DNA from: Terriglobia bacterium
GTDB lineage: Bacteria; Acidobacteriota; Terriglobia; Terriglobales; Acidobacteriaceae
Assembly (NCBI GenBank): GCA_020073465.1
Contig: JAIQFC010000034.1
Span: forward strand, 1 to 40,612
Reading direction: 5' to 3'
Length of the DNA: 40,612 bases
Notes under the pieces: model-generated
Told to the model about the DNA's origin: nothing
Databases searched by the model: none
What the model saw: only the letters and a program-made list of their open reading frames with translations
Part shown: in pieces, positions 18,401 to 25,983 of the stretch
How positions within the stretch are numbered: position 1 is the first letter of the stretch
Layout: every line of letters begins with the position of its first letter
Translations under genes and position numbers: made by a program

Positions 18401-18788
18401 GGCGACGTGCAGTTTGTCACCGAATTCAGTAACTCCAGCCGGAAATCAGGGAACTTCGACGTTGACCGTCGCTACAAAGTCAGCGAATGCGCAGCTATCT
18501 CCTTTTCAGCCTCGCGGCGCATTGGCGTATGCGATGTGGATTCAATTACCAGGCATTGGGCTATTCGGAATGATTCTTGCGCGGCCCAGGAAGTGGTCTG
18601 GCAGGCTTCGTGCCCTGATGCTGCTGGCTTTGTTTTCATCCTTGGTGCTGTTGGCTGCGTGCGCGGGCGGAACTGGGGTTGCCCCACCGGGCGGATCGGG
18701 AACTCCTCCCGGGACTTACACGATTACCATTACCGGAGCGTCAGGTACTTTGCAGCACTCTCTGCCTCTGACCCTCACGGTGCAATGA
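15450..18788 (+). CDS. Large secreted SBBP-repeat / choice-of-anchor-D protein
   Basis: 1112 residues from the ATG at 15450, with GGGGGAG 7 bases upstream (a GTG two codons earlier is less likely). A signal peptide (LLLLAMAPLACHA) is followed by an N-terminal beta domain beginning LPLTFEANQGQTDPQVKFLS, typical of acidobacterial SBBP proteins. From about 265 to 730 there are eight or so beta-propeller repeats of the form YSTYLGG...D...VDSAGNVYVAG.T.S.DFP. Then come two Ig-like choice-of-anchor-D modules (about 735-832 and 838-935; for example GTGSISIKDDA-type and SGTLTINDDA-type strands with paired Cys) and one more Ig-like module near 940-1010. A hydrophobic stretch (about 1055-1075) ends LLAACAGG, followed by a short beta tail. 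It is probably surface-exposed or secreted and may act in adhesion or as a matrix protein; no enzyme motif is visible. Confidence 0.88.
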   Translation: MQLSSVTRVLLLLAMAPLACHAQQSAAQRKQAEANYGHLPLTFEANQGQTDPQVKFLSRGKGYTAYLTAGGMVLSLRPAGSLVNPQTNRVYATNKPQSQAATLQFTLVGGNRNALVVGEDPQPGRVNYFIGNNPAKWHTNVPMYKSVRSRNIYPGIDLVYYGNNRQLEYDFEVSPGADPNKIQFEIKGARRIRVDRDGDLVLETGSGTLRFKSPVVYQELNGQRIPVGGQYLLRDASHIVFQVPQYERSRPLVIDPVLVYSTYLGGSGTDQPRGIVVDSAGSVYVAGYTDSADFPLSTLGSLPAPATHVFVAKLDATGSNLVYADYLGGNSADYGYALALDSANDVCVTGSTASSDFPVVNPYQASYPGAFNAFLSKISPSGSSLLYSTYLGGNGSDIPSSIVVDGTGNIILGGNTSSTNFPVANAYQATVSPNQGGMYGNYGFLTKFSPDGSSLVYSTYFGGSSNVPFNCGGSPCWPQPVSTINGMVVDTAGNTYAAGTTNTYDFPVTSGAYLGSDSTPLNGNVGFVSKFSNSGSLQYSTYFYESSGLLTNINAITVDGSGSAYITGVAISDGTFPLTSTSICDPAVYGWGCGYGFVTKFDPTGSTLSYSTFLGPNNYANPSSVLTDANNDAYVLASTSSGSFGTVNPVEPYTNGSDVLLVEIDPTGTSQLWATYLGGNLDDNAAGISFDSSGNLYVTGSTSSTDFPTTAVAFQNILGGNTDAFVVKIAPNTAPSVTITPAVLQYAMQQVGSTSQPQQSLLRNIGDSALSISSISGSGDFAETDDCGTSLAAAGSCTVSVTFTPAAAGHRTGSISIKDDAAGSPHLINLSGDAYTGAAAALNPSSLVFPNTQLGSSSAAQSISFSSTGSAALHISGIQVNGDYSQTNDCPATLAVGASCTTNLTFTPTASGSRSGTLTINDDADANPQTAQLTGTGSDFSLTASPGSSIVKSGSTATYVLTLASVGGSFTNAVNLSCGGLPAKATCSLSPNSVTPAGNQGTSTLTVATKSANAQLSPFQPRGALAYAMWIQLPGIGLFGMILARPRKWSGRLRALMLLALFSSLVLLAACAGGTGVAPPGGSGTPPGTYTITITGASGTLQHSLPLTLTVQ

Positions 18789-18820
18789 GCTTTGCGATGA
18801 CGAGGCGGCCCAGAACGAGC

Positions 18821-19318
18821 CTAGTTGCAGGCAATCATGTTTTGCGTCGTGCCTTGCAGGCTCAGGATCGAATTCGCGACCAGAGGCAGACTCCACAGCT
18901 TGCTGTGACGCTTGCGCAGGTAGTAGGCAGCAAGTACGGAACCAACGCTCTTCACGGAAGCAACCGCATACGCGCGTCCAGCCGTGGGGTGGGTTCCGTA
19001 CAAGTAGGCGGACTGGACTTCAACGTTGCATACGCCCTTTTTACCGGCAAGCCAGTTCTGCCGGGCGAACAGCGTGGTGTAGGAGTCGGCGAACGTGCTG
19101 CCCGTAGAGATCACCGCCAGGCTGATGAATTTCTTGTCGATGGTCTTGCTTTCGACAGTCTTGATCTGCACGCTGTTAGGAGCGGAGACCCGTGCTGCGA
19201 CTTCAATCGCGGAATCGTTCGGTCTGGCTACGCTGCTGGGAGCGGACGGGAGCTCTTTTGCTGACGAAATGGCCACGAGCACGAATATGAGTAGTAAGGA
19301 TGAGAGCGTCGACTTCAT
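18821..19318 (-). CDS. Exported hypothetical protein with C-terminal hydrophobic segments
   Basis: 165 residues from the ATG at 19318, chosen because GAGG lies 8 bases upstream and a signal peptide begins at once (MKSTLSSLLLIFVLVAISSA). The mature N-terminus is Ser/Pro/Ala-rich. The conserved-looking part is FISLAVISTGSTFADSYTTL, ARQNWLAG, CNVEVQSAYLYGTHPTAGRAYAV and YYLRKRHSKLWSLPLVANSIL, with two moderately hydrophobic stretches and Cys in GVCNV and MIACN that might pair. I do not recognise a named family; similar short exported proteins are common in Acidobacteriota. It is convergent with the SBBP gene, 33 bases away. Confidence 0.6.
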   Translation of the reverse strand: MKSTLSSLLLIFVLVAISSAKELPSAPSSVARPNDSAIEVAARVSAPNSVQIKTVESKTIDKKFISLAVISTGSTFADSYTTLFARQNWLAGKKGVCNVEVQSAYLYGTHPTAGRAYAVASVKSVGSVLAAYYLRKRHSKLWSLPLVANSILSLQGTTQNMIACN

Positions 19319-19648
19319 AGGATTGGCCTCTTTTAGGCATTCCATCGGGGAATACAGGATCGTGGTGCGCGATGGCTTTCGGTCTGTCGATGTGGTGTAG
19401 CACATCATGGTTCGAGAGTACGTGTGGGATGGAAAGTGCACAATCGCAAGACCGTAACGGAACTTCGTAACGGGGGGTAACCACCTGTTCGTGCCATAGC
19501 CACGAAGGACGGAATAGCGACTGCACGCACCTCCCAGTCGTGGCTGGCTCAGAATCGTGGCAATCTTGGATTCGGTCGAGGAAGAATCAATGCGTGAACG
19601 AGTGACGAACACGTGCCTGGCAGGCATTTCCGCGGAAGGAAGTTATTT
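19319..19648. other. Divergent promoter region
   Basis: About 330 bases between the exported hypothetical gene (-) and the receiver gene (+). It must carry both promoters. No RNA gene or strong repeat is visible. Confidence 0.4.
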
Positions 19649-20095
19649 GTGAAGACAATCCTGCTCGTCGAAGATAGCAGGTTCCTGCGACTGATGAACG
19701 AAAGAACCCTGGTCAGAGCTGGATATTCAGTCGTTACAGCCTGTGACGGGGAAGAAGCGCTGCGCGTGGCTTTCGAGCGAGTTCCAGACTTGATCCTGCT
19801 GGACATGTTGCTCCCCAAGTTGGGAGGACCTCAGGTGCTCCGGTCATTGCGGGCCAACTCGTCGACTGCCCGCGTCCCCATTGTTGTGCTCAGCAGCCTT
19901 CCGCAGAGCAATGAGTCCCAATTGAAGAAAGAGGGCGCTACAGCCTACTTCGACAAATCGACCCTGGGGCTGCATCAGGACTCGGAGTCTTTGACTCGCA
20001 TTGTCAGCAGAATACTGGGTGCGGAGGCTCAGGACGGGGGCGCGGCCATACAGATCCCTGGCGAAGTCGCCCCATCCACGAAAGGCCGTGTATGA
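19649..20095 (+). CDS. Single-domain response regulator
   Basis: 148 residues from the GTG at 19649, with GGAAGGA 8 bases upstream. It is a stand-alone CheY-like receiver: ILLVEDS at the start, phospho-acceptor Asp52 in LILLDMLLPKLGG, Ser in VVLSSLP at the switch-Thr position, and Lys in AYFDKSTLG. The last 25 residues are a Gly/Pro/Ala-rich tail without a DNA-binding or enzymatic domain. Its stop overlaps the next gene's ATG (ATGA at 20092-20095), so it is translationally coupled to a PilZ protein and is likely to signal to it or through the same pathway. No kinase is nearby. Confidence 0.9.
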   Translation: MKTILLVEDSRFLRLMNERTLVRAGYSVVTACDGEEALRVAFERVPDLILLDMLLPKLGGPQVLRSLRANSSTARVPIVVLSSLPQSNESQLKKEGATAYFDKSTLGLHQDSESLTRIVSRILGAEAQDGGAAIQIPGEVAPSTKGRV

Positions 20096-20796
20096 CACCG
20101 GAAATGGCGTTCGAATGCTTGCTTGTTTCTCACGATCCAACGGTTTTCTCCACCCTGGATCGAATACTCAGGAACTTCTCGATCTGCACCAACGTCTGCC
20201 CCACGACGTCGAGGGCTGCCGGTTTACTGGAAGAGGGCAGCACCGATCTCATCGTGATTGACTGGGAGGGCGAGTCTTCCCTAAAGTTGCTCCACGAAGT
20301 CTGGAAGTCCCGGGTGAAGCAAAAACCAACGATCGTTGCCGTGTCCGCCGACGATCGGGCCATACCCGGTGTCCATGTGGTCCTGCGAAAGCCCATAACG
20401 CCGGAGTCCGGCACGAGGTCCGTGCGAGCTGCCTATTCCCGAATGCTTCAGGACTACAGGCGGCATGCCAGGTACGCCGTCATGACCCCGGTTCAAGCTA
20501 CTGGCGAGAACAACCGAACCATCCCCGCAACGGTCACGAACATCGGAGATGGGGGATTGGGGCTCACCACCAAGGAAAAACTGACAATAGGAGAGGTTCT
20601 CTCGTTGCACCTGCAGTTGCCGGCGGCGAAGAAGGAGATCTATATCCAGGCCCGCGTGCTGTGGACTCGCGATTACGGCGCTGCTGGTTGCGAGTTTCTT
20701 CGAATTCCACCCGTCGACCTCCAGATCATGCACGACTGGCTCAAGGACAAGTGCCGGGTCAAGAAGCCACTGATCGAGTTGGAACCGCCCAATTGA
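20092..20796 (+). CDS. Pseudo-receiver-PilZ protein (c-di-GMP effector), copy 2
   Basis: 234 residues, a paralogue of the protein at 12810. The N-terminal pseudo-receiver has CLLVSHDPTVFSTLDRIL, VIDWEGESS at the phospho-acceptor strand, and LRKPITP near the end, again without the usual acidic pair. The PilZ domain (about 120-225) has YRRHARYAV (RxxxR) and NIGDGG, in which Gly replaces the Ser of DxSxxG, so c-di-GMP affinity may be reduced. The tail HDWLKDKCRVKK is basic. The ATGA overlap with the preceding receiver gene makes the pair a probable two-gene operon, mirroring the PilZ/REC-GGDEF overlap at 13522. Confidence 0.8.
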   Translation: MTPEMAFECLLVSHDPTVFSTLDRILRNFSICTNVCPTTSRAAGLLEEGSTDLIVIDWEGESSLKLLHEVWKSRVKQKPTIVAVSADDRAIPGVHVVLRKPITPESGTRSVRAAYSRMLQDYRRHARYAVMTPVQATGENNRTIPATVTNIGDGGLGLTTKEKLTIGEVLSLHLQLPAAKKEIYIQARVLWTRDYGAAGCEFLRIPPVDLQIMHDWLKDKCRVKKPLIELEPPN

Positions 20797-20919
20797 TTCG
20801 GGTCGATCCGCATGCAAGATCAAGGGAAGAATGCCGGAAAATGTTGCACCAGACCTGCGGCGCCGCAGTGCCGCAGTTCTTCAAGTTCTTCCTGACGGAT
20901 GTCCTACCGGCGGGTTGGT

Positions 20920-20979
20920 TGGTGCCGGGAGGGGGAATCGAACCCCCACAGTCCTTTCGGACCTGCGGATTCTAAGTCC
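20920..20979 (-). other. 3' fragment of tRNA-Leu(UAG); likely attachment-site scar
   Basis: On the minus strand the sequence contains GGA-CTTAGAA-TCC (anticodon loop, anticodon UAG), a long class II variable arm GCAGGTCCGAAAGGACTGT, a T-arm GGGGGTTCGATTCCCCC, and the acceptor 3' strand TCCCGGC-A-CCA ending at 20920. The 5' half (acceptor 5' strand, D-arm, and the outer base pairs of the anticodon stem) is absent: upstream of 20979 the sequence no longer matches a tRNA, and none of the expected 5' half is found on this strand nearby. Integrases that use the anticodon-stem crossover leave exactly such a 3' fragment at the far end of the inserted element. In this orientation the element would extend rightward from 20980 and the intact tRNA-Leu would be to the right. 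Confidence 0.75.
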
Positions 20980-21175
20980 AACCCATTCATTTTCCACGCA
21001 ATCCGTTTTCTTTACTTTACAGATACTTGCGCCTATCTCTGCGTAGCGGCCGGTGAGGTTCTGTCCGGTCTTGTGAGGGGCCAATGGTCAGAGTTCGGGC
21101 AGAGAAACATGCTCTTTTGGATCAGCATCATTTCGCCGCGGCGCCAGCATGCCGATCGTGAGTGTAATGATTCCA

Positions 21176-21771
21176 TAACAATGTTGGCTCCCAGGCCCGA
21201 GTAAACTTTGGTGGCGCCAACCAACCAAAAGGCTCGGGAGAAAGGAGCCGAAGATGCTGATTATAGGTTGTGACTATCACCCGGGCTTCCAACAGTTTGC
21301 GGTTGTTGATACCGAAACTGGCGAGTTGAACGAGCGGCGACTGGAGCACCGCGAGGAAGCGGAAAGCTTTTATCGCGAGCTCAGAGGACTTGCGGCGAGC
21401 GTGCGGGCGGGCATGGAAGCCAGCGGGCAGGCTCGCTGGTTTGAGCGACTGCTGGGGGAGTTGCAGTTTGAGTTGTGGATCGGAGATGCCGCCGAGATAC
21501 GGGCGAAGCGAGTGCGCAAGCAGAAGACGGATCGCCAGGATGCCCGGCCACTGCTGCGATTGTTGCTCGAAGATCGTTTTCTGCGGATCTGGGTGCCGAG
21601 TGGGGAGAACCGCGATCTACGGCAACTGTTGTGGCATCGACACCGGCTGGTACAGATGCGCGTGCGCATCATGAATCAGTTGCATGTGGTGGCATTAAAC
21701 GAAGGGGTGCGTCGCAAGAAAGCCCTGTGGCGGCCCGCCGGGCGAGCCGAACTGGAGCCGTTGGTACTGAC
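21176..21771 (+). mobile_element. Truncated IS110-family (IS1111-like) element
   Basis: The left end is TAACAATGTTGGC (21176-21188), an 11/13 match to the left inverted repeat of the complete element at 36811. The following non-coding stretch (GGCTCGGGAGAAAGGAGCCGAA before the start codon) is nearly identical in both. The element stops matching at about 21771, where it runs into the 3' end of the gene on the opposite strand; its right end, right repeat and any guide-RNA region are lost. Confidence 0.8.
21254..21771 (+). pseudogene. IS110-family transposase, 3'-truncated
   Basis: About 172 codons of transposase survive, beginning MLIIGCDYHPGFQQFAVVD. The catalytic DEDD residues of the N-terminal RuvC-like domain are intact: Asp in GCDYHP, Glu in RAGMEASG, and the pair in KTDRQDA. 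After LEPLVLT (about 21771) the frame continues for some 75 codons to 22003, but this part is only the antisense of the neighbouring dehydrogenase gene. The C-terminal transposase_20 domain with its catalytic Ser is missing, so it cannot work alone. Identity with the copy at 36891 is high but clearly below that of a recent duplication. Confidence 0.85.
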
Positions 21772-22878
21772 TTGTGCGCTGAACGACTGCGTATCGGTCA
21801 CTCCAGCCCTTCGCAACTCCTCAATGAACGCAATCGGATCGACCGCATCGACGAGGAAATGGACGCCCGGTTTGACGCCGCGGCCGTCGGAGATCAGGCG
21901 CGCAACGGTCGCCGCAACAACGGCATTTATCCAGTACTCGCGATCCCTCTCGAAGGTCAACCGATGGCGATGTGCGACCTCACGCGATCCACAGCGACCC
22001 TGAATCTCGACGACGTTGAATCCGCCAACAGGCAATGACTGCCCGTGAAGAGCCGGACGCAATATTCGGACAGCGAGGTCTACCGGCATCGGCAGCAGCG
22101 CGATCAAAGATCCAGCTATGGCGGTACGACGGCTCGGCAGGTACGAGTACGCACGCACATCGCAGTCCTTAAACCGGCTCATCAATTCTGCCATTTCAGG
22201 AAGGCACGACATCGAGAAAAGGCAACGGCCCATCGGACTTCCGATGTCCTTCTCAACTAGAACCTCAGACAGCCTTGCGCGAACCCATTCGCCATCGTGC
22301 ATGTACCTCGGTCGGCGCCGACCGAACTTGCGCAGATACCAGGCAGCGTCGCGCAGCGCGTTATTCGACCACTCACCAGAATCGCCAAAATGGATTGTCA
22401 CGGACTGAACGGCATCCATCCCGGTTTTCGCCAAAGCAAGGGAGTACGCGGGCAGCAGTTCCGACATGCCTGGAAGCCATCCGGCAGACACCACACACGA
22501 CAATCCGCGATCGGCGACCTCCTGATGGTGCGGCATCATGCCTTCCCGCACGAACGTCAAGCCGGCAACGTCGACGTAGTGGCTCCGCGTTCGCAGCGTA
22601 GCCTGGGCAACCAGATCCTGTAGCTCGCAAACCGGCCCGCCGCAGTTCACCACAATGGAAGAGCGCCCGCAGAAGTCCTCCAGCGACCGCGCATCGCGGA
22701 TGTCGACTCGTACCGCTGACACTGCGACACCCAAGTTCGCCGCAACGGCTTCCGCATTGGCGAGGTTGCGTCCACCGATAAGAATCGGCTTGTCAGTAGA
22801 ACGCCGCAGCTCCTTGGCCACCGCTTTCGCGGTGCTGCCGGAGCCGCCTATGACGCCAAAAGTGGCGGAGCGATTCAT
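21676..22878 (-). CDS. Saccharopine-dehydrogenase-like NAD(P)-binding protein; 3' end replaced by IS sequence
   Basis: The frame is 400 residues. The N-terminus has a Rossmann motif FGVIGGSGSTAKAVAKEL, then PILIGGRN and VVNCGGPV, matching the saccharopine dehydrogenase/short trans-enoyl-reductase-like family (NADP-binding domain). The middle (VVSAGWLPGMSELLP, HFGDSGEWSNNALRDAAWYL) is the family's substrate domain. The last 31 or so residues (from about 21771 downward, VSTNGSSSARPAG) are antisense of the IS110 transposase, so the native C-terminus after GVTDTQSFSAQ is lost or was short. No membrane segments. The reaction is unknown: members reduce or oxidise amino-acid-like or lipid substrates. 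Whether the altered protein still folds is open. Confidence 0.75.
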   Translation of the reverse strand: MNRSATFGVIGGSGSTAKAVAKELRRSTDKPILIGGRNLANAEAVAANLGVAVSAVRVDIRDARSLEDFCGRSSIVVNCGGPVCELQDLVAQATLRTRSHYVDVAGLTFVREGMMPHHQEVADRGLSCVVSAGWLPGMSELLPAYSLALAKTGMDAVQSVTIHFGDSGEWSNNALRDAAWYLRKFGRRRPRYMHDGEWVRARLSEVLVEKDIGSPMGRCLFSMSCLPEMAELMSRFKDCDVRAYSYLPSRRTAIAGSLIALLPMPVDLAVRILRPALHGQSLPVGGFNVVEIQGRCGSREVAHRHRLTFERDREYWINAVVAATVARLISDGRGVKPGVHFLVDAVDPIAFIEELRRAGVTDTQSFSAQVSTNGSSSARPAGRHRAFLRRTPSFNATTCN

Positions 22879-23135
22879 CGATGTGCGTGGGCGTGTTCGA
22901 GCCAGTTTAGCCTCGCGACAGCGGCTCCGTCAGCGATGACTGTCGTAAAATCGCCATAGCACTCACAACCGGGTTCTGAGTGCAAAGGCCTGATTGCAGC
23001 AACGATCAATCCTCTTCTGTCTGACAGGTCCACTCTCGGAGATTGACGGCTGTACAGGTGCGGGAAGACTATCGTGGCTGCGGAGTGCGGTAACCCATCT
23101 AATTCCCACTCTTGAAGCCCGGTTTGGGTGGTCGG

Positions 23136-24311
23136 CTATCTACAGGTGCTCGCACACGCCGACGCGATTACCATTTGCAGGATGGCGTCATACTCCGTGT
23201 TCGTGACTTGGGCTCCTGGGTCTTGATTGACGTCGACCTTATGGGCAATCACCATGTAGGTACCAGGAAGCACAGTGATGTATTGGCCGCCAGCCCCCAT
23301 CGCACTGTAAGCTCCCTGGAACGGGCTGTCATACACGTTCCCCGGCCACACCGGCGCATCCCATACCCACCAGAACGCGCCGTAACCCCAGCGGTCCGGC
23401 CGTCCTAATGCCCGCAAGCCGGGTGGATTCATCTCATGGAAGGGAGTGATCAGCCTGGTGATGTACTTGCACCAGTCTCTAGGCTCCAGTTGTTTGCCAT
23501 TCCAATTGCACTCGCGCAGCATGAGCAGGCCGAGCCGCGCCATGTCTCGCGTGGAGAGATACATGGGATATTCCGGGTGCACCGACGCTGGCATTGCGGA
23601 AACCTTTTTCTGCCGGGACCGGTCAAAGTCTTGCATCCCGACGGGTTTGGCCAGCTCCGACTCAAGGGCATCGTAGATGTCCTTTCCCGTAAGCTTCTCG
23701 AAGGCCGTGCCTGCAGCGTTGAAGTCCCAGCTGTTGTAGAAAAAGTAGGAACCCGGACGTTGAGATCCCCGCCGCGGGGCGTTGGCGTCGGGATTCGCGT
23801 TGCTCGAGGGAATATAGATTCCAGAGCGGGCTGTCAGAAGTTGTTCCAGCGTGGCGTTCTTCTCGATGGGAAGAAACTTCTGCACATCGTCCAGGCCGAG
23901 TTCCTTCACTGTTTTGCTGAGATCAATCGTCCCATCGAAGACGTACCTCCCATACAGCATTGCCAGTATGCTCTTCCGCACGGACGCCACAATGCTCACA
24001 CGCTGCAGATCGCCGTATTCGAAGATGATCTTGCCATGTACCGAAACAAGCATCGCAGTCGTGTGCTGGGTTTTGAGCCAGGTGCGCAGTGCCTCCAGCC
24101 TGGCGCTGGAGTAGCCTTCCGACTCCGGCTTGACCCTTTCCCAATCAGCTCCGGGATAGACCGGTGCTGAGGATTGCGCGATTGCGTGGGCTGAGGCAAA
24201 GCCGCAGAAGACAACCAGCCATAGGAAGGGCCAGAGGCGGCCGAAGGTGGCCGAGACGCGTTGCGCAAAGGATCGTGAAACCTTGCATTCGAGTCCATGG
24301 CAACGCTTCAT
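23136..24311 (-). CDS. Exported class-C beta-lactamase-family serine hydrolase
   Basis: 391 residues from the ATG at 24311. A long, basic N-region is followed by a signal core FLWLVVFCGFASAHAIAQ. The catalytic SxxK is SVRK in VASVRKSILAMLYG, with the usual neighbours MLVSVHGKIIFEYG before it. YNSWDFNAAG corresponds to the YxN region in the 'YNDWDYN' branch of these hydrolases. GAYSAMGAGGQYITVLPG near the C-terminus takes the place of the KTG-type strand, with a Gly-Gly. This branch is mostly esterase, amidase or D-Ala-peptidase-like, and true beta-lactamase activity cannot be read from the sequence. It probably acts in the periplasm. It lies alone on the minus strand between two non-coding gaps of 120-260 bases. 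Confidence 0.82.
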   Translation of the reverse strand: MKRCHGLECKVSRSFAQRVSATFGRLWPFLWLVVFCGFASAHAIAQSSAPVYPGADWERVKPESEGYSSARLEALRTWLKTQHTTAMLVSVHGKIIFEYGDLQRVSIVASVRKSILAMLYGRYVFDGTIDLSKTVKELGLDDVQKFLPIEKNATLEQLLTARSGIYIPSSNANPDANAPRRGSQRPGSYFFYNSWDFNAAGTAFEKLTGKDIYDALESELAKPVGMQDFDRSRQKKVSAMPASVHPEYPMYLSTRDMARLGLLMLRECNWNGKQLEPRDWCKYITRLITPFHEMNPPGLRALGRPDRWGYGAFWWVWDAPVWPGNVYDSPFQGAYSAMGAGGQYITVLPGTYMVIAHKVDVNQDPGAQVTNTEYDAILQMVIASACASTCR

Positions 24312-24547
24312 TGGAAGACCCCGTCCCAACGGAGGAAGCTCGCAGTGGTAATAGTACCTCGTGGTTTCCTTCTCCCAAGGGGTTATCAGGAGCGTGACGG
24401 CGCATTGCCTGCGCAAGAATGCCCTTCATCCCGTAAACCCGAATCGTTGACGAAGCGGCGGCTTATCAAACAGTACTGGACGGCAGGTACCTGCTTGCGG
24501 ACCGACTACCGGGGGCGGGAAAAATCTTTTAGAACTTCTGGCATCCG

Positions 24548-24859
24548 CTAAAAGGGAGGGCCTGTCGAATCCACTTGGGCAACATGCCCGTCAGAAGCCT
24601 TGAGTATCACTTTGATCCGGAAACCGTCTTCGAGATGAAGAACGCACACTCGCGCAAGCGGCAATCTCCCAGCGCGGATGGTGCCCTCAAGCGTCCTTTT
24701 CCTACGCAATGTGTCGTTTGGATTATCACGGTCTCCAGCATCAATGATCTCTTCGCACTCATGAAGGCTGTAACTTACACTTGTTGAATGCCCGTCCGGA
24801 TCTTCCAGTCGACCCGCACCCTGCAACGTCGTGACTTGCCCTGTCCCGTGGCCCGTCAT
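24548..24859 (-). CDS. Small cytoplasmic hypothetical protein
   Basis: 103 residues from the ATG at 24859, chosen because GAGG lies 8 bases upstream; an ATG at 24925 has no properly spaced site. Sequence features are GAGRLEDPDG at the start, VSYSLHECEEIID, an extended middle and VCVLHLEDGFRIKVIL near the end: a compact beta-rich pattern with a repeated 'EDG/PDG' turn. No signal peptide, membrane segment or catalytic motif. I recall similar short beta proteins in acidobacterial genomes but cannot name a family. Confidence 0.55.
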   Translation of the reverse strand: MTGHGTGQVTTLQGAGRLEDPDGHSTSVSYSLHECEEIIDAGDRDNPNDTLRRKRTLEGTIRAGRLPLARVCVLHLEDGFRIKVILKASDGHVAQVDSTGPPF

Positions 24860-25107
24860 GTGGAAGGCCTCGATTCGCCACAAATCTACTTTGAGCGCCC
24901 AGAGCCCGTCTGTGACTCCGCTCATTGCTAATGAGAATAGACTCCAGTGCGCAAATGATTAGCCGAAGGCCTTAGCTCGTACCGGGCGTCTTCACGCTGA
25001 CGCCTGCTTGGACTGCAGAGGTGGAGCGCTGACTTTCGAAGACGACCCGGTCTAATTTGTCTTTACACCACATGGCATGCACTGTCAGTGATCATAGGCA
25101 CCAGAAT

Positions 25108-25983
25108 TTAGCGGAAACCGGGTGAGGCGCGATGAGCATCGTCTGTAGCCGGTGTGGCGACGGCAGCCCGTGTAGAGCCGAGCAGGCTCGAAAGGGTTCC
25201 ACGCGGGATGCCTCTCAGCAGCGGGTTTACCAACCAGCCGAAGATGGCGGGCACTGCGCGGCTCAGCCCGATCGATTCGAGCTGCACGTATACGCCCCCA
25301 TCTTGTTCTTCGAACCGCCAGTAGCTGTAGAGGCGCCAGAGATAGCCGTGCGCGTCATCTACAGGCAGCTCATGCTCGTCTGTCTGGCCGGCGTTTTCCA
25401 CCTCCGCGAGCCGGGTGGAATAGGAACGGCTCACTGCACGGTTCGTTCCAAACCGCTCGTAGTTGATGTCAAAGTTGGCATTGATGACGACAGTGACCAG
25501 CGATTTCTTGTAGAGCTGGAGGAACACTTTGAAGTTGTCCCCACTATGCTGTACAAGCTTGGAATCGCGTACCTCGGGTTTGTAGATGTTCCGGTGATTG
25601 TCGTAGTCTTGGACGACCGCAAGGGTTTGCGACAGCGATGCGTTCGGGATGAACAGCACGCCGACCCAGTCGTGAATCAGTCCGTGTGGGACTTCGATAG
25701 GATGCCCCTCTTCCTTCGTGTTCATCTGCTTAACCAGAACTCTTCCCTCGTGAAGCTGTGAATAGGCTTCCACCCGACGCGTCTCCGGCAACTCATCAAT
25801 GAAGAGGAAAGACCCGTTGTGGAGTTCTGACTTGATCCGCTTTTCGGACGCGCCAACATAGTGCTCAAAGGCAGCAGCGGTTTCCTTTTTCAGTTCCGCA
25901 GCTTCGACCCGCTGTGCAGCAAGGCAGATAAGTATCCCTGAGAGAAGCACAGCCCTAGCCGTCTTCGAGCTTGATCTATTCAT
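25108..25983 (-). CDS. Exported SRPBCC/START-like hypothetical protein
   Basis: 291 residues with a signal peptide (AVLLSGILICLAAQRVEA). The mature part resembles a START/SRPBCC hydrophobic-pocket fold: HDWVGVLFIPNASLSQTLAVVQDYDNHRNIYKPEV (the 'D-Y...Y-x-P-x-V' core seen in polyketide-cyclase-like proteins), VFLQLYKKSLVTVVINANFD, and YLWRLYSYWRFEEQDGGVYV followed by ESIGLSR. A hydrophobic C-terminal helix (AIFGWLVNPLLRG) would close the pocket. Such domains bind lipids or other hydrophobic ligands; here it would act in the periplasm. It overlaps the preceding small gene by 8 bases and appears to be last in a four-gene minus-strand operon. Confidence 0.65.
   Translation of the reverse strand: MNRSSSKTARAVLLSGILICLAAQRVEAAELKKETAAAFEHYVGASEKRIKSELHNGSFLFIDELPETRRVEAYSQLHEGRVLVKQMNTKEEGHPIEVPHGLIHDWVGVLFIPNASLSQTLAVVQDYDNHRNIYKPEVRDSKLVQHSGDNFKVFLQLYKKSLVTVVINANFDINYERFGTNRAVSRSYSTRLAEVENAGQTDEHELPVDDAHGYLWRLYSYWRFEEQDGGVYVQLESIGLSRAVPAIFGWLVNPLLRGIPRGTLSSLLGSTRAAVATPATDDAHRASPGFR

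Noticed and set aside
20990..21110. Integrase C-terminus beside the tRNA fragment
   Set aside because: The minus frame there (TGQNLTGRYAEIGASICKV) lacks the R-H-R-Y signature of tyrosine recombinases.
20899..21204. Plus-strand frame containing GESNPHSPFGPADSKS
   Set aside because: This is the well-known false translation of the antisense of a tRNA-Leu 3' part, not a protein.
20980..21260. Group I intron or split tRNA-Leu
   Set aside because: An intron-bearing tRNA would need its 5' half upstream on the minus strand; none of the expected acceptor or D-arm sequence is found in the next few hundred bases.
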